Source of the DNA: Martensiomyces pterosporus | Lineage: Eukaryota > Kickxellomycota > Kickxellomycetes > Kickxellales > Kickxellaceae | Direction: 5' to 3' | Assembly: GCA_025201845.1 (NCBI GenBank) | Contig: MU603984.1 | Span: 45,883 to 109,882 of the forward strand | DNA: 64,000 bases | Shown: positions 39,028-49,059 of the stretch, piece after piece | Numbering within the stretch: the stretch's first letter is position 1 | Layout of the letters: each line of letters starts with the position of its first letter | The notes under the pieces: model-generated | Seen by the model: only the letters and a program-made list of their open reading frames with translations | What the model was told of the DNA's origin: nothing | Databases searched by the model: none | Made by a program: the position numbers and the translations under genes

Positions 39028-40437
39028 TCAGACCTTTTGGAAAAACCCCTTGTTGCCTGACCGCCCAATGACATGAGCCCTCAAGACGAACGTCACCAGG
39101 CCTGCAAACAAGATGAACATTCCGCTGAAGATAATGGTGTTGCTGAACTGTTCGTGCTTATCGTACTTGTCAAATATGGCGCCCTGCGACAGATTCCCAG
39201 CAAGCACACCGAGGCCCGCAAACAAGTTGATCATCCCCATGACGCTAGCCAGAACGTCGGTGTCGAACTGGGTAGAGACGATGACGGGGTTGATGGAGAT
39301 GAATGTGGGCGAAACCATTCCATACAGTGCACATAGAGCGTAAAGCGGGCCGATGCTGCGCGCCATCATCCACAGGGGCATCTCAATAACGACGGTGAGG
39401 AAGAAGCTCGTCAGCAGCGTGTTGATGTTGCCAAACATGTCCGCAACCACACCGGCCAGGATACGCCCAACGGCACTTCCGGCGTTGAGAACCAGCAGGA
39501 GGTTGGATCCATCTCTGAATGACCCACCAAGCTGCTTGGCTGTGGTGCCAATGTAGAAAGTCAGTGCCCAGTACCCAATGTAGATGGAGCATGCCTCTAC
39601 GGAGATCAGCCAGAACACCAGCCGCTTGGCGGCCCTGTACTCGAACAGGCTCTTGCGCGGTTTGGCGGGAACGCGGCGGAAGTAGAACAGGTTCATCAGA
39701 CCAGTAACAACAAATGTCAGGATGCCGAGGATGCGCAAAGCCCAGGCAGCGCCCAGATTGTCAATCATTGCCTGAGTAGCAGCAGTAAACCACAGACCGC
39801 CAAAGCTGCTGCCAGCTACAGCAACGCCAGACGCAAGGCCGCGGTATCTGTTGAACCACTGCGGAGGGATCGAGATGCTCGGTGCGATGAGGAACGATGC
39901 ACCAATACCAAGCAACACGCCCTGGGTGAGGATAAGCTGCCAAACCTGGGTAGCAAACGATGCGAGTATGTAGGCTGCAGTGCACAGAACAGTGCCAATG
40001 TAGGCAGTGAACCTATAGCCCTTGATGTCGGCCAGCGCGCCCGTCAGGATGTTGCATGAAAGCATAAGCGCTGTAATCAGCGTTCCGATCCAGGACAGGG
40101 TTGTTGCCGGAGTGCCGACAAACTTGTAGTTCAGGTAGTATGTCGAGAACACGCCATACGAGTTGGAGGCGCCAAAAATGAACATGTAGTTCACCATGAC
40201 TGCAAGTGTGGGGATCCAGCCGAACATGCAGTCGGCAGGGCGTATGCCTGCACCCTCGGAGGAGGCGCTGGAAGGACTGGCAGAAGCATATCCATCTCTG
40301 GTGTCCACGCTGATTTTCTCCTCACGCCCGACGTCAACTGAGGGCTTCGCCAGCCGGGTGTCGGTGTGGCTGCTGATCGACGAACTTGCATTGGTGTCTT
40401 GCGCCAAAGCCTCAGCCGAATGGTGCAGGGCAGCCAT
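39028..40437 (-). CDS. Monocarboxylate transporter-like MFS permease
   Basis: 469-aa single-exon membrane protein. The first 75 residues are a cytosolic Ser-rich tail. Then come about 12 hydrophobic segments, beginning FGWIPTLAVMVNYMFIFGASNSYGVF, the TM1 signature of the fungal MCT family (DGGWGWVVV-type in animals). GALADIKGYRFTAYIGTVLC lies between TM2 and TM3, and SIPPQWFNRYRGLASGVAVAGSSFGGL is the conserved MCT segment at TM4-TM5. A central loop carries RVPAKPRKSLFEYRAAKR. Substrate is unknown: family members move monocarboxylates, riboflavin or siderophore-like solutes. The ATG at 40437 is preceded by a TATA element about 125 bp upstream on the minus strand. Confidence 0.92.
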   Translation of the reverse strand: MAALHHSAEALAQDTNASSSISSHTDTRLAKPSVDVGREEKISVDTRDGYASASPSSASSEGAGIRPADCMFGWIPTLAVMVNYMFIFGASNSYGVFSTYYLNYKFVGTPATTLSWIGTLITALMLSCNILTGALADIKGYRFTAYIGTVLCTAAYILASFATQVWQLILTQGVLLGIGASFLIAPSISIPPQWFNRYRGLASGVAVAGSSFGGLWFTAATQAMIDNLGAAWALRILGILTFVVTGLMNLFYFRRVPAKPRKSLFEYRAAKRLVFWLISVEACSIYIGYWALTFYIGTTAKQLGGSFRDGSNLLLVLNAGSAVGRILAGVVADMFGNINTLLTSFFLTVVIEMPLWMMARSIGPLYALCALYGMVSPTFISINPVIVSTQFDTDVLASVMGMINLFAGLGVLAGNLSQGAIFDKYDKHEQFSNTIIFSGMFILFAGLVTFVLRAHVIGRSGNKGFFQKV

Positions 40438-41275
40438 CGCAAGACTAGCAAAGCAAAAAACAGAGATATAGGGAGGAGGCAGAAACCTAGGCTGATCAAG
40501 CAAAGGGTAGCAGACAGTGAATAGAAGCGAGGGAAGAAGCGTGCTTAGCGAGTTGGGTTGGTATATAACGGGCGCTCTTTCCGCTGTCCACATCTCCTTC
40601 TATCGGTTTTTATACCGAGAGGCGTTTCTCTTGCAAAAGATCTTCGACTAGCGCAGGTCCCCGCCTCAAATCGCTGTTTCGCTGGGGTTGGTGCCAAAGC
40701 GTGGGGCAAAGTCCGAGGATTGCTTTAGCTCGTCGCCTCCAACAAAGGCGAAATTCTCCGCTATTTCACGCTCGCTTGATCTACACCTTGCAAAGACAGC
40801 ACCCAGCCATGCCAGTGAAGGCATGCAAGTACACACACAGACTCACGCGCGCACCAGTGCATAAATGAGACTGGGTGGTATCTGCGCATACGCAGCTGGC
40901 AGACAGCGCACCCCCTTCTACGTGACCAAACTCCGTGTCTCCCTGTGCCAAATGTCGAGGGAAATGGCAGCCACTACAGCGAACTCAACCAAGCTTACCC
41001 TCGGCACTTGGGCCGGCAAGATTCGCTCCACAAAAATGTGGCCTGCAGCTGACGCTGGTGCTATGCGCTTCTTTTTTATGTATGAAAACCCCCGCTGAAG
41101 ACAACCTCGGACTTCACACCCATCCCAACTTGCAGCGCAGAGGAGCAGGGCATGCATGGAATTCTAAAGCGGAACAGATGGGAAATTGCGTATGAGCCGC
41201 TGTGCCATTGCACGGAGCCCAATGGAAATAATAATGAAGAAAGTATGGAAATGAAGTGTAACGTCTAGCCTGCGT
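40438..41275. other. intergenic between MCT transporter and auxilin-like gene
   Basis: About 0.84 kb. It holds the transporter promoter (TATA at 40562-40568) and the 3' region of the auxilin-like gene. No gene supported. Confidence 0.4.
40562..40568 (-). promoter_or_regulatory. TATA box of the MCT-like transporter gene
   Basis: TTATATA on the minus strand, about 125 bp before the start codon at 40437. Confidence 0.5.
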
Positions 41276-43918
41276 CTAGCTAACACCCTCTTGGGCCTTG
41301 AACGCATCCCAGGCCTCGTTGAGAGTGCTAAACACACTGGCTGAAATCATCTTTGTGCGCACGTCCAAGTCCTTGCTCAGTTTGTCGGGGTGCAGCTTTG
41401 CAATCGCGCGCATGTAAGCGCGCTTGACCTTGTTTGTCTCCAGAATCTCGTGCATTCCGATGGGCTTAAAGTCGGGCAGCAGAGTATGGAGACTCGACAG
41501 AAGCGCACGTATATTCTGCTGCTTGCCCTCCTTCCACTGCTTGAGCTCCAGCTCAACCTGGTCGAGAATCGCAAGCTTCTGATCATCTTCAGCGCGCTTT
41601 GCCTGCTCCTGCTTGCGCATCTCAGCCACAGCCACCGAATTTTCGGCCTGGCTACTGAGGAATCCGCCCGTGCTCTTGACGCTGGAGATTGAGATCGAGG
41701 CAAACACCTTGGCGATGTCCTCGGGCTTCTCTTCGGCAGGTTTCTTAGCAGCAGGCTTCTTCGCTGGCTGGCTGATACCCAGCGCCTTTTCACACCGCTG
41801 AATTCCCTGGACCGACTGCTGACGCGTGGCCGGGTCGCGTGAAACCTCACGCAACATCCTCCAGTCACCTAGTGCGTCGCGATACTTCTCGCTTGCCTCG
41901 TATGCCTCTGCACGGCGCTGAAGCGACTTGCATCGCTGCTCCTCGACATTGATACGCTCTGACGTCTCAAGCACAATCACCTTATTCGCATGGAAACGGC
42001 TGTAGAGGTCCAGCGATTGCGTGCAGTCGCCATACGCGTTCTTCGACTCGCCGTTGCGCGCATAAGCAAGTGCGCGGTTGTTATACAGGAGGATGAGAAG
42101 AGGGTGGATGCTGGAATGCTGCACCACACGGTTAATGGCTGTTGTATATCCGCTGATCGCATCGCCAAATTGGCCAAGCTTGAACTGTTCGTTGGCGCTC
42201 GTCTTTGCTGCACTTGACTCTCTTAGCACACTGGCAGGCACATTGGGTATTGCTGCTGGGTTGCTGAGTGAGCTGCTGCTCTGCGCCGAGAACACACCTC
42301 GAGACCCAGACTGCGGCTGCTGTGGCTGCTGCTGTTGCTTCTGAGGTCTTTGAGGCTGGCTTGGTCTCGATGCCAATTGTGCCTGGTCAAAGCTGCCACC
42401 GAGATCGATGATTGGATCCGCCTGCGCAGACGCACGCCCTGATACAGCCCCAGCAGCAGCACTTGGTGCTTGCTGGTGAGATGCTGTTGGCTGCCTGGCA
42501 GAAGCTGGTGGTGAGTAGGCTTGTTTAGCCTGCTGGGGTCTGCGACGATTCGACGATACATAGGCATCTTCATCCGACGACGAGTCAGCGTAGTCACGGT
42601 ACTGCCGAGCAGAAGAAGCGCCGCTATCCTCGCCCCACCCATGGTTCCTCAAGTCAGTAGCCCACTTGGCCTTGCGCTGGTCCTGCATCGACTCTTGCAT
42701 CTCGCTGATCTTCTTCTTTCCCAAGGCAAACCACGAGTTTGCCTGCTTCCACACTGTTGACCCAATCTCATTAGCCGTTGCAATCAGCGAATCTGCGTTG
42801 CCAATGTTGCCAGACCCAGGATGCCGAGATTGCTGACTTTGCTTGCGAGTCGACGCCCCAGCCCATTTATTGCCTCTGCTGCCACTGTTCCCATTGCGTG
42901 CATCGTCATAATAAAACCCATTGCCATCGCCATCGTCTGAGGAGCTATTGACGCCATCGCTGTCGTCGTGGTAAGCCGCATGCTGGGCTTTGGTGCGAGA
43001 AGCCACGCCCGGCCTATGCCTACGCTCCTGAGTATGCTCGCCAGCGTGCATCCGACGTTCAGCAGACTGCTGCTCTTTAAGCAGCTGGATTGCCGCGCGA
43101 GTATTCCCAGCGATCTCAAGCGCCGACCGCGCCTGATCTGCCGAAAACCCGTAGTCGACAATCTGCGCAATCTCAAAGTCACGATCCGAAAACGACTCTT
43201 GCTGGTGAGCTGCAGGCGGGCTGATATCCATAGGAATGGGCTCGTCATCATCAAGCAATCCTGCTGTGTTTTTGCGGTTTGCGCTCGTACTCTCGAACCC
43301 AGGGAATGAGTCTAGGGTGCTCGACACGCCGCCCTTGCCATGGCTGGGCTGTGTATCTGCAGTGCGCGACAGTGGGTCAAAATCCATAGCATTGGCGTTG
43401 GTCGAGTAGCTGCTCTGTTTGTGCTGCATGGGACTGCTTGACGCTGGCCGTGGCGAACCAGCCTTCTCCAGCGCATCAAAGTTCCACATATCGCTTCCGG
43501 GGTTACTCGCCGACAGCGACGTATGAGATGCCTTTCCGAGCTGGCCAGAGCTGTTCATGCCTTGCTGAGCCACAAATGGAGAGCGTGACTGGGACCTGGA
43601 CTGCTCCTGAAGCTGCTGCCGCTCCCTTAGCGTCAGCTTGGACTTGTCCTGTGCCACAGACGAGCTGGAGCTCGTAAACGACACGAGCTCGCCGAAGGGG
43701 TCGTCCTTTGCTTGCTGTTGCTGCTGGGATTTGCCGAGCGGGGTTCCAGCGCGGCTTTGAGCTGGTGAGTAATTCAAGGGCGAGGACACATTAGGAGCGT
43801 AGTTGGGGGTCATCGAGCCTGGGCGGAATGCGGATTGTCCTGTGCTTGAAGAAGCACCCTGCTTCTTTTGCTGCTGGCCCTGCTTGCTAGACCAATCAAG
43901 CCCAAGCAGGTCATCCAT
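41276..43918 (-). CDS. Auxilin/Swa2-like clathrin-uncoating J protein (UBA-TPR-DnaJ)
   Basis: 880-aa protein from the ATG at 43918, starting MDDLLGLDW, a clathrin/adaptor-type acidic Leu-Trp motif. A long Ser/Gln-rich disordered region follows with further DPFGE, MDFDPL and MWNFDAL motifs. A UBA domain lies at about 245-281 (FEIAQIVDYGFSADQARSALEIAGNTRAAIQLL region), then a TPR-like region at about 580-700 (ANEQFKLGQFGDAISGYTTAI, LYNNRALAYARNGESKNAYGD). The C-terminal J domain has the HPD motif at 843-845. This order is that of yeast Swa2 and fission yeast Ucp7. The protein recruits Hsp70 to strip clathrin coats from vesicles. An extra upstream exon cannot be excluded, because the frame is open for three more codons before the ATG. 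Confidence 0.93.
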   Translation of the reverse strand: MDDLLGLDWSSKQGQQQKKQGASSSTGQSAFRPGSMTPNYAPNVSSPLNYSPAQSRAGTPLGKSQQQQQAKDDPFGELVSFTSSSSSVAQDKSKLTLRERQQLQEQSRSQSRSPFVAQQGMNSSGQLGKASHTSLSASNPGSDMWNFDALEKAGSPRPASSSPMQHKQSSYSTNANAMDFDPLSRTADTQPSHGKGGVSSTLDSFPGFESTSANRKNTAGLLDDDEPIPMDISPPAAHQQESFSDRDFEIAQIVDYGFSADQARSALEIAGNTRAAIQLLKEQQSAERRMHAGEHTQERRHRPGVASRTKAQHAAYHDDSDGVNSSSDDGDGNGFYYDDARNGNSGSRGNKWAGASTRKQSQQSRHPGSGNIGNADSLIATANEIGSTVWKQANSWFALGKKKISEMQESMQDQRKAKWATDLRNHGWGEDSGASSARQYRDYADSSSDEDAYVSSNRRRPQQAKQAYSPPASARQPTASHQQAPSAAAGAVSGRASAQADPIIDLGGSFDQAQLASRPSQPQRPQKQQQQPQQPQSGSRGVFSAQSSSSLSNPAAIPNVPASVLRESSAAKTSANEQFKLGQFGDAISGYTTAINRVVQHSSIHPLLILLYNNRALAYARNGESKNAYGDCTQSLDLYSRFHANKVIVLETSERINVEEQRCKSLQRRAEAYEASEKYRDALGDWRMLREVSRDPATRQQSVQGIQRCEKALGISQPAKKPAAKKPAEEKPEDIAKVFASISISSVKSTGGFLSSQAENSVAVAEMRKQEQAKRAEDDQKLAILDQVELELKQWKEGKQQNIRALLSSLHTLLPDFKPIGMHEILETNKVKRAYMRAIAKLHPDKLSKDLDVRTKMISASVFSTLNEAWDAFKAQEGVS

Positions 43919-44160
43919 CTCCAGCAAATTGGCTAGTTAGAACGGCGGAATAGTAATTGGGGCCGATGGCGGAGGCTGCTAGCTCTTGTGCTGCTGAACA
44001 AAGCGAGTAAATTGAACGCACGAGTGAGTGAACGGGAAAAGAGCGCAATGCCCTCCCCCTCGCTGCACTAAACACCTCATCAAATAGCTGTTCGCCAAGC
44101 CCCCGTTGATTTATTTAATACATTGTTGCCAATAGCAAACCAGAACGAATGAGCCATCTC

Positions 44161-44859
44161 CTAGTGCATGTATTTGCGCATAAACTTGCGGTGGAAGTCA
44201 GAGCGCAGCATATCGTTGACGAACCGCTTTTTCGGCTTTTCATCGCCGCCTCTCGCCTGGTTCCTAAACACCACGTCGTCGTCCCACCTGCGCTTTACCG
44301 AGAAATTGCGCTTGCCCAGCAGGGGGTTGTCGCCCAGGAGCGACCCCGATGGCTCCTCGCCCAGCTCCATGGCCTCCCTCTCCTCACGAGCCTTCTCCTC
44401 GGCCCTCTCGCGCTTGATCTTCTCCAGCTCTCTCATCAGCATTGCCGTCTCATCCTCGCTGTCCTCGTCGCTGCTATCCCCGCCGCTGTCGTCTTCGCTG
44501 TCCTCGCTGCCAGAGCTGCCTCCATGTCCCTCCCCATCGTCGCTTTCGTCAGACTCTGCATCTAGCCGCTGAGCCATTTCGATGTATTTCATCTTTTCGC
44601 GCTCCAAATCCGCCTGCTCGTCCTCTGCTATAGCCTCCCCATCTTGGCCCCGACGCTTGGCTTCAAAGTGCTTGCGCTCGGCTTCTCGCAGCTCGGCCTT
44701 CAGGTCTTCGACTGTGTACTCTTGCTCGCCCCCCTGTCCGGGCTGCCTGGTCTTGAGCTTTGTGTGGCTGGGCAAGTCCTTGGCTGACGATTGGTATGTG
44801 AGGTCGATAGTGGCCCTGCCTTTGGCCGGATCAAAGGTTGGGCGCGCAGCAGTCGTCAT
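44161..44859 (-). CDS. CWC15: Cwc15/Cwf15 spliceosome component
   Basis: 232-aa single-exon protein. The start MTTAARPTFDPAKGRATIDLTYQSS and the following SHTKLKTRQPGQ are the invariant Cwf15 N-terminus. The C-terminus NFSVKRRWDDDVVFRNQARG...KRFVNDMLRSDFHRKFMRKYMH is the invariant end. Between them lie a charged helix and an acidic Asp/Glu/Ser tract. Cwc15 belongs to the Prp19-associated (NTC-related) part of the catalytic spliceosome in the nucleus. Confidence 0.97.
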   Translation of the reverse strand: MTTAARPTFDPAKGRATIDLTYQSSAKDLPSHTKLKTRQPGQGGEQEYTVEDLKAELREAERKHFEAKRRGQDGEAIAEDEQADLEREKMKYIEMAQRLDAESDESDDGEGHGGSSGSEDSEDDSGGDSSDEDSEDETAMLMRELEKIKRERAEEKAREEREAMELGEEPSGSLLGDNPLLGKRNFSVKRRWDDDVVFRNQARGGDEKPKKRFVNDMLRSDFHRKFMRKYMH

Positions 44860-45246
44860 GCTTGTCTATCTGCAGTCCTGCAAAGGAGCCGGTGGAATTG
44901 GAACTAGAAATGCGTGACAAGCGTGCAAAATGAGTCAAGGGCAAATACACCGAGTCGAAATTGCTCAGTTTCACGCTGTCAAAATTTATGCTGCATTTCG
45001 AGTTTTCAAACGTATGGTGCAGCCCGTGTCCACGTGACTGGATCTGTGAGCCAGATAGCAGCATGTATGCTTGCGCCCCACCATGTATCTAGCGCCTCGT
45101 ACCAGGGACTAAATGTGCGGCGCTACTGCGCCTTTGCCCATGGAAGGAGTCAGTAGTATTGAAGGAAAACAACATGCTATAAAGGAAGGCGAGGCTGTGG
45201 TTGTGACGTATAAGATATAAACCGAAGAGCAGAAAAATCTAGCTAG

Positions 45247-45462
45247 ATGTCCCGCCAGGAGAAAGCTACGGATAATAAGGCATACAGCAAGGAGAAGCGG
45301 TGCGAGGTGAAGGACGATATGCCGGGGCAAAAGGAGGGCCCGGAAGGCGTTCAGAACAGAAACCAAGGTGCAGTTTCTGAGCTTCTCGCCAGCTCCACAC
45401 CGTATTTACCCGCTCGAGACAATGCGCCAAGGGTAGCAGAGCAAGCTCCCAGGCGAGCCTAG
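45247..45462 (+). CDS. hypothetical 71-aa hydrophilic protein (doubtful)
   Basis: ATG-initiated frame starting MSRQEKATDNKAYSKEKR, preceded about 30-40 bp upstream by a TATA-like GTATAAGATATAAA run. It is charged, with no domain recognised. The short length and lack of similarity make it uncertain. It could be chance. Confidence 0.2.
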   Translation: MSRQEKATDNKAYSKEKRCEVKDDMPGQKEGPEGVQNRNQGAVSELLASSTPYLPARDNAPRVAEQAPRRA

Positions 45463-45481
45463 ACCACCGCTACTCCGCCTG

Positions 45482-45488
45482 TATAAAA
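45482..45488 (+). promoter_or_regulatory. TATA box candidate pointing antisense into ATP17
   Basis: TATAAAA within GTATAAAAGC, nearly the same context as the IMP dehydrogenase and urate oxidase TATA boxes. It lies 49 bp from the ATP17 stop codon, on the opposite strand. Confidence 0.3.
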
Positions 45489-45536
45489 GCCGCTACAACC
45501 GTCCATTCACGACCTAGCAGAAGACACCTATTAAAT

Positions 45537-45914
45537 TTAGTGGTGCTCAGCCGACTTGTGGTGCTTCAGGTGCATGAAGTAGTGGATGCTGTATCCACCA
45601 ACAAGCAGCACACCAATAACGTGGATAATAGGGGCACCCGAGGCGTTCTCGCCGCTGAAGTAGCGAGCATAGTAGCGGCTCAGGGGGCCACCACGGACAG
45701 CCTTAGCCTCGGCATTGCCCTTGGGCAGACCGCGGTAGAACGAGACGACCTTGCCAACATCCTTGGCCGAGGCAGCAGTGCCAGTAGCCTCCACGGCAGA
45801 TTCGCCAGCGCGAGCGGCGAAGCCAATGTTAGGAGGAATGATCTCGCGGAGGCTCGAGTAGTTGCGCAGAGCAGCGGTGCGCTTCAGGAGGGACCGACCA
45901 AGAATAGCGTTCAT
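45537..45914 (-). CDS. ATP17: Mitochondrial ATP synthase subunit f
   Basis: 125-aa single-exon protein. The N-terminus MNAILGRSLLKRTAALRNYSSL is Arg/Leu/Ser-rich, a mitochondrial presequence. The mature part matches yeast Atp17 closely: IIPPNIG, VVSFYRGLPKG, SRYYARYFSGENASGAPIIH, one membrane segment (VIGVLLVGGYSIHYFMHL) and the His/Lys-rich end LKHHKSAEHH. It is a subunit of the membrane Fo sector in the inner membrane. Confidence 0.95.
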   Translation of the reverse strand: MNAILGRSLLKRTAALRNYSSLREIIPPNIGFAARAGESAVEATGTAASAKDVGKVVSFYRGLPKGNAEAKAVRGGPLSRYYARYFSGENASGAPIIHVIGVLLVGGYSIHYFMHLKHHKSAEHH

Positions 45915-48900
45915 CGTGTTCAGCAGATTTCGAGGGGTGAGTGCAGAAAGGAGCGTGGCTGTTTTTCTTGAGGAAGAAACAAATCAAAGAAACAAGAAAA
46001 GAAGTGGCGAATTTGAAGGCTCTAATCTAAATTTTGCGCACCAGTCGAGTAGCTGGCAGCGGGGCGAGATAAACGAGGCAGCAGGGGTGGCAGGATGGGA
46101 CTGCTAGCCTCTCCCAGCAGATAGAGGCGATCAGATGAGCGGATTGCACTGATTCCTCGATTGGCTTTATTTGATCAGCGATCGATACGCAATCGTTGGC
46201 TGGGCAGCCATTGGCTGGAGGCAGCCGAGGCTTGCCGCGCCTGCCGCACCCGCCGCTGGGCTCCGTCTGGACGAGGGCGATCGGGCAAGCGCTGCAGCCA
46301 CTGCCGGATCTGGCGATTTCAGCAACAGATTTGCTTGGCTGGATGTCTAAATATACGCCTAGATGTGAGGCTGTTGTTTGTGTTTTGAAGGCGCTTGGAT
46401 GCCTCCATGTAAACATGCACATGTAGCGGAGCAGAATAGAGCATGACGAATGTGGTGTTTAGCACTCAAGAAACCACAGCAGAGAAATGGGAAAATAAAG
46501 AGCAATACATGCCAGATATTAAAAACACTGCAAAAATAGAAATAGAGACAATGGTGTGGGTCATATTTGTGAGTACAAGATGCTGGTCAGCATGGCTTTC
46601 CATGACAAAGGTGCAATACTTGGCTTATCGATTGTCTGGGCGTGAATAAGAAAGCGACCATGCCCGATGAAGAAAACACAACCTTATGCCGCATCAATTC
46701 ATTTCTGCTGGAATATGCGAATTCCCGACATTTAGCAGAGAACGCAGCATGTCTGCTGGGAGCCGTGCAGCTAAAGGAGGAGCGGGAGGCGCATGGTGTG
46801 CAGCTGCCAACTTCCCTTATCCGATGCCATTGCCATTGAGCAACCATGCAAACCCAAGGCAGCACAGTGCACAATCGCGCACTGCTCACCTGGCTGCCGT
46901 TTTGCACAGCGCTGCTCTATTGATCGCGATAATGCAAATAGCGACAACGAGCCGCCAAAGAGGCAGTGATATTTGGTGCAAGAGCATGCACATTTGCTTG
47001 TGCAAAGCTGTGAGGTGTGAGCAGGCAGAGGAGCCTTCTGGCAATACTGAGTGTGTCCATGAAGAGCATGCACATTTGCTTGTGCAAAGCTGTGAGGTGT
47101 GAGCAGGCAGAGGAGCCTTCTGGCAATACTGAGTGTGTCCATGGTGGCAATGCCGGGCATTCAGACTGGCAGCTGCTGCCTTTGTATCCAAATGCTAGCT
47201 GCATGTGTGAACATGGAGGCGATTGATCCGCTGGAAAGCGAGCATGAGAGATGCAAAGGCCCCCTCACAGTGCATCTATTTTTGGCGTGGAGAGACATGC
47301 TACTGCTGATTTCCGGCTGGGCGCAGCAAACTTTGCCCCCACCCACACACCTGCACATACTGCGCGTTCAAAGCGAGGCAGGGGCGGCAGGCAATGATGT
47401 GGTCCTACAGTAGACCGCACATGCACTGTGGATCGCCAAAGTCTCGAGCAATATAACATCAACTTACCCGGCTCTCACTCTGCCTGTTCACGGGATTTGG
47501 GGGCGGTGTGTTAGTGGCATTAAAAGGGCCTTGGTGTGCTGGCATTATACCAGAGTGTGCCCAAGAACAAAGGGCGGCATTAGGATAGCACAAGGCGAGG
47601 GAAGCCAAAACTGCAGTGTGCCAAGGAAAGAGGATGCCGATTCAGCGCACGCAGCAAAATGGCCTCCCTACCTCTCTGGCTATTTGTCCGCACAAGGACG
47701 GGTCAACCGCATGAATCAGTGGGCGCTTCCCTCAGAGTCGCCCGCAAGACATGGCCCTAGTCTGCCTGTGTAGCTGATATGGCTCGCCGGCTGCCAGGTC
47801 GAGCGACCGAGCAAGAGCGGGAGGAGTGGAGAGGCGTGTAGTGCAAGTGTCGAGTGATTGGGCTTTTTTGCTCAGGAAAAGTCTGCTGCTGCGTTTGGGA
47901 TCCTTGCACACAGCATGAAGGGAATCATCGCTTGTCCAACAACCTCGTGGCGAGCGGCTTGATTAGGCAATGCCCAAACAGCTTGTGTTGCGCCGTATTA
48001 TTGTTTGGTGCTGCTGCTGCTGATGACGGCTGTCCTCTTGGGGGCGGGTTTTCGTGTCCTGGCTGTACCCCACCCCCAAAAAAAAATGGCGGCTCTTCCA
48101 CATAGCTTAACTGCCTGTCTGCTGCTGTATGGCGAGGGGGAATAAGGCGTAAAAAGGCTGCCTTATTCTGTGCTTCTCGTGATATCTGGACTGCGTGCTC
48201 GAAACACAGGCACCAGCAATGTACCTTCATGCCGGCAGCCGCTTTAAATAGGGCAGCCAGGCCGCTACCAGCTGCTAATAGGTTCCTCTCCAAGAGCTAT
48301 AATATATATTTTGTTCTCTTGTTCTTGTTCTTGTATTCGCCTCCTGCCTCCTGCCTCCTTGCCCTGCTGTGCCGTGCCTAATACTTGCTGCTACTCTTTA
48401 GCCGCTGCATCCACAAGCCGCTGCCTGTGGATTTGCCACCCACCCAGTGCCTTGCTCAGTGCCCGCGATTAGTCAGATATTCAGTATACACCCAGATTTT
48501 TGCATATACACGACACGCTCCCTCACCTATACACGCACAAAACCACCACACATCCACATACACAGGGTCTGCTGTGCTCTTGCCCAGAAAAAAACATACT
48601 GCATAGGCAGCTAAGGCGGTTCTATCTTTTGACCCTTGATCTCATTTTTAGCCTGCATTCTCAAAGCGCTACTTCTCGACGCCGTCTCCGCTCATAAATC
48701 GCTTGTCCCTTGGCTTGCATACTCTCCACACAGGCCACAGCCCAAGCAGCGCAGTCTGCTCTCTCCATTGATATCGCCTGCACATAGCACTTTTCCCGCC
48801 TCTTCTCTCTCCTACGCATTGTTTCCTTCTACTTTTTCCCACATCTCGCCTCTATTTCGCACCTGTATTTCTTTACATCCTATTATCAATTGCTCTATTC

Positions 48901-49059
48901 ACCGCTCCCTTTTAATCTTCACACACATATCCTGTTCACATATATCGGGGTCCTTCTTTTGTTTGGCTTGGGTGCGCCTAATAAGGAAACGAAGAAAGTA
49001 GCGCGCCAGCAAGCCCTTGGGATCTTTTTTGCTCGCCACATCCAGAGAGGCCGGCAATC
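45915..49059. other. 3.1-kb gene-poor intergenic region
   Basis: No protein family recognised on either strand. It contains CCAAT-type elements near the ATP17 start (46155-46220) and an 82-bp tandem duplication (46981-47144). An A/T run, TATAATATATATTTT, near 48298 is followed by TTGTTC and CCTCCTG simple repeats and a C/T-rich leader up to the next gene. Confidence 0.4.
46981..47144. repeat. 82-bp tandem duplication, two copies
   Basis: Copies 46981-47062 and 47063-47144 are identical except for the last base. The unit starts AGAGCATGCACATTTGC and ends GTGTGTCCATG. It is non-coding as far as I can tell. Near-identity indicates a recent event. Confidence 0.97.

Larger units (their letters stand above)
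44860..45536. other. intergenic between CWC15 and ATP17
   Basis: 677 bp. It contains a possible 71-codon frame at 45247-45462 and a TATAAAA on the plus strand at 45482. Nothing else seen. Confidence 0.4.
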
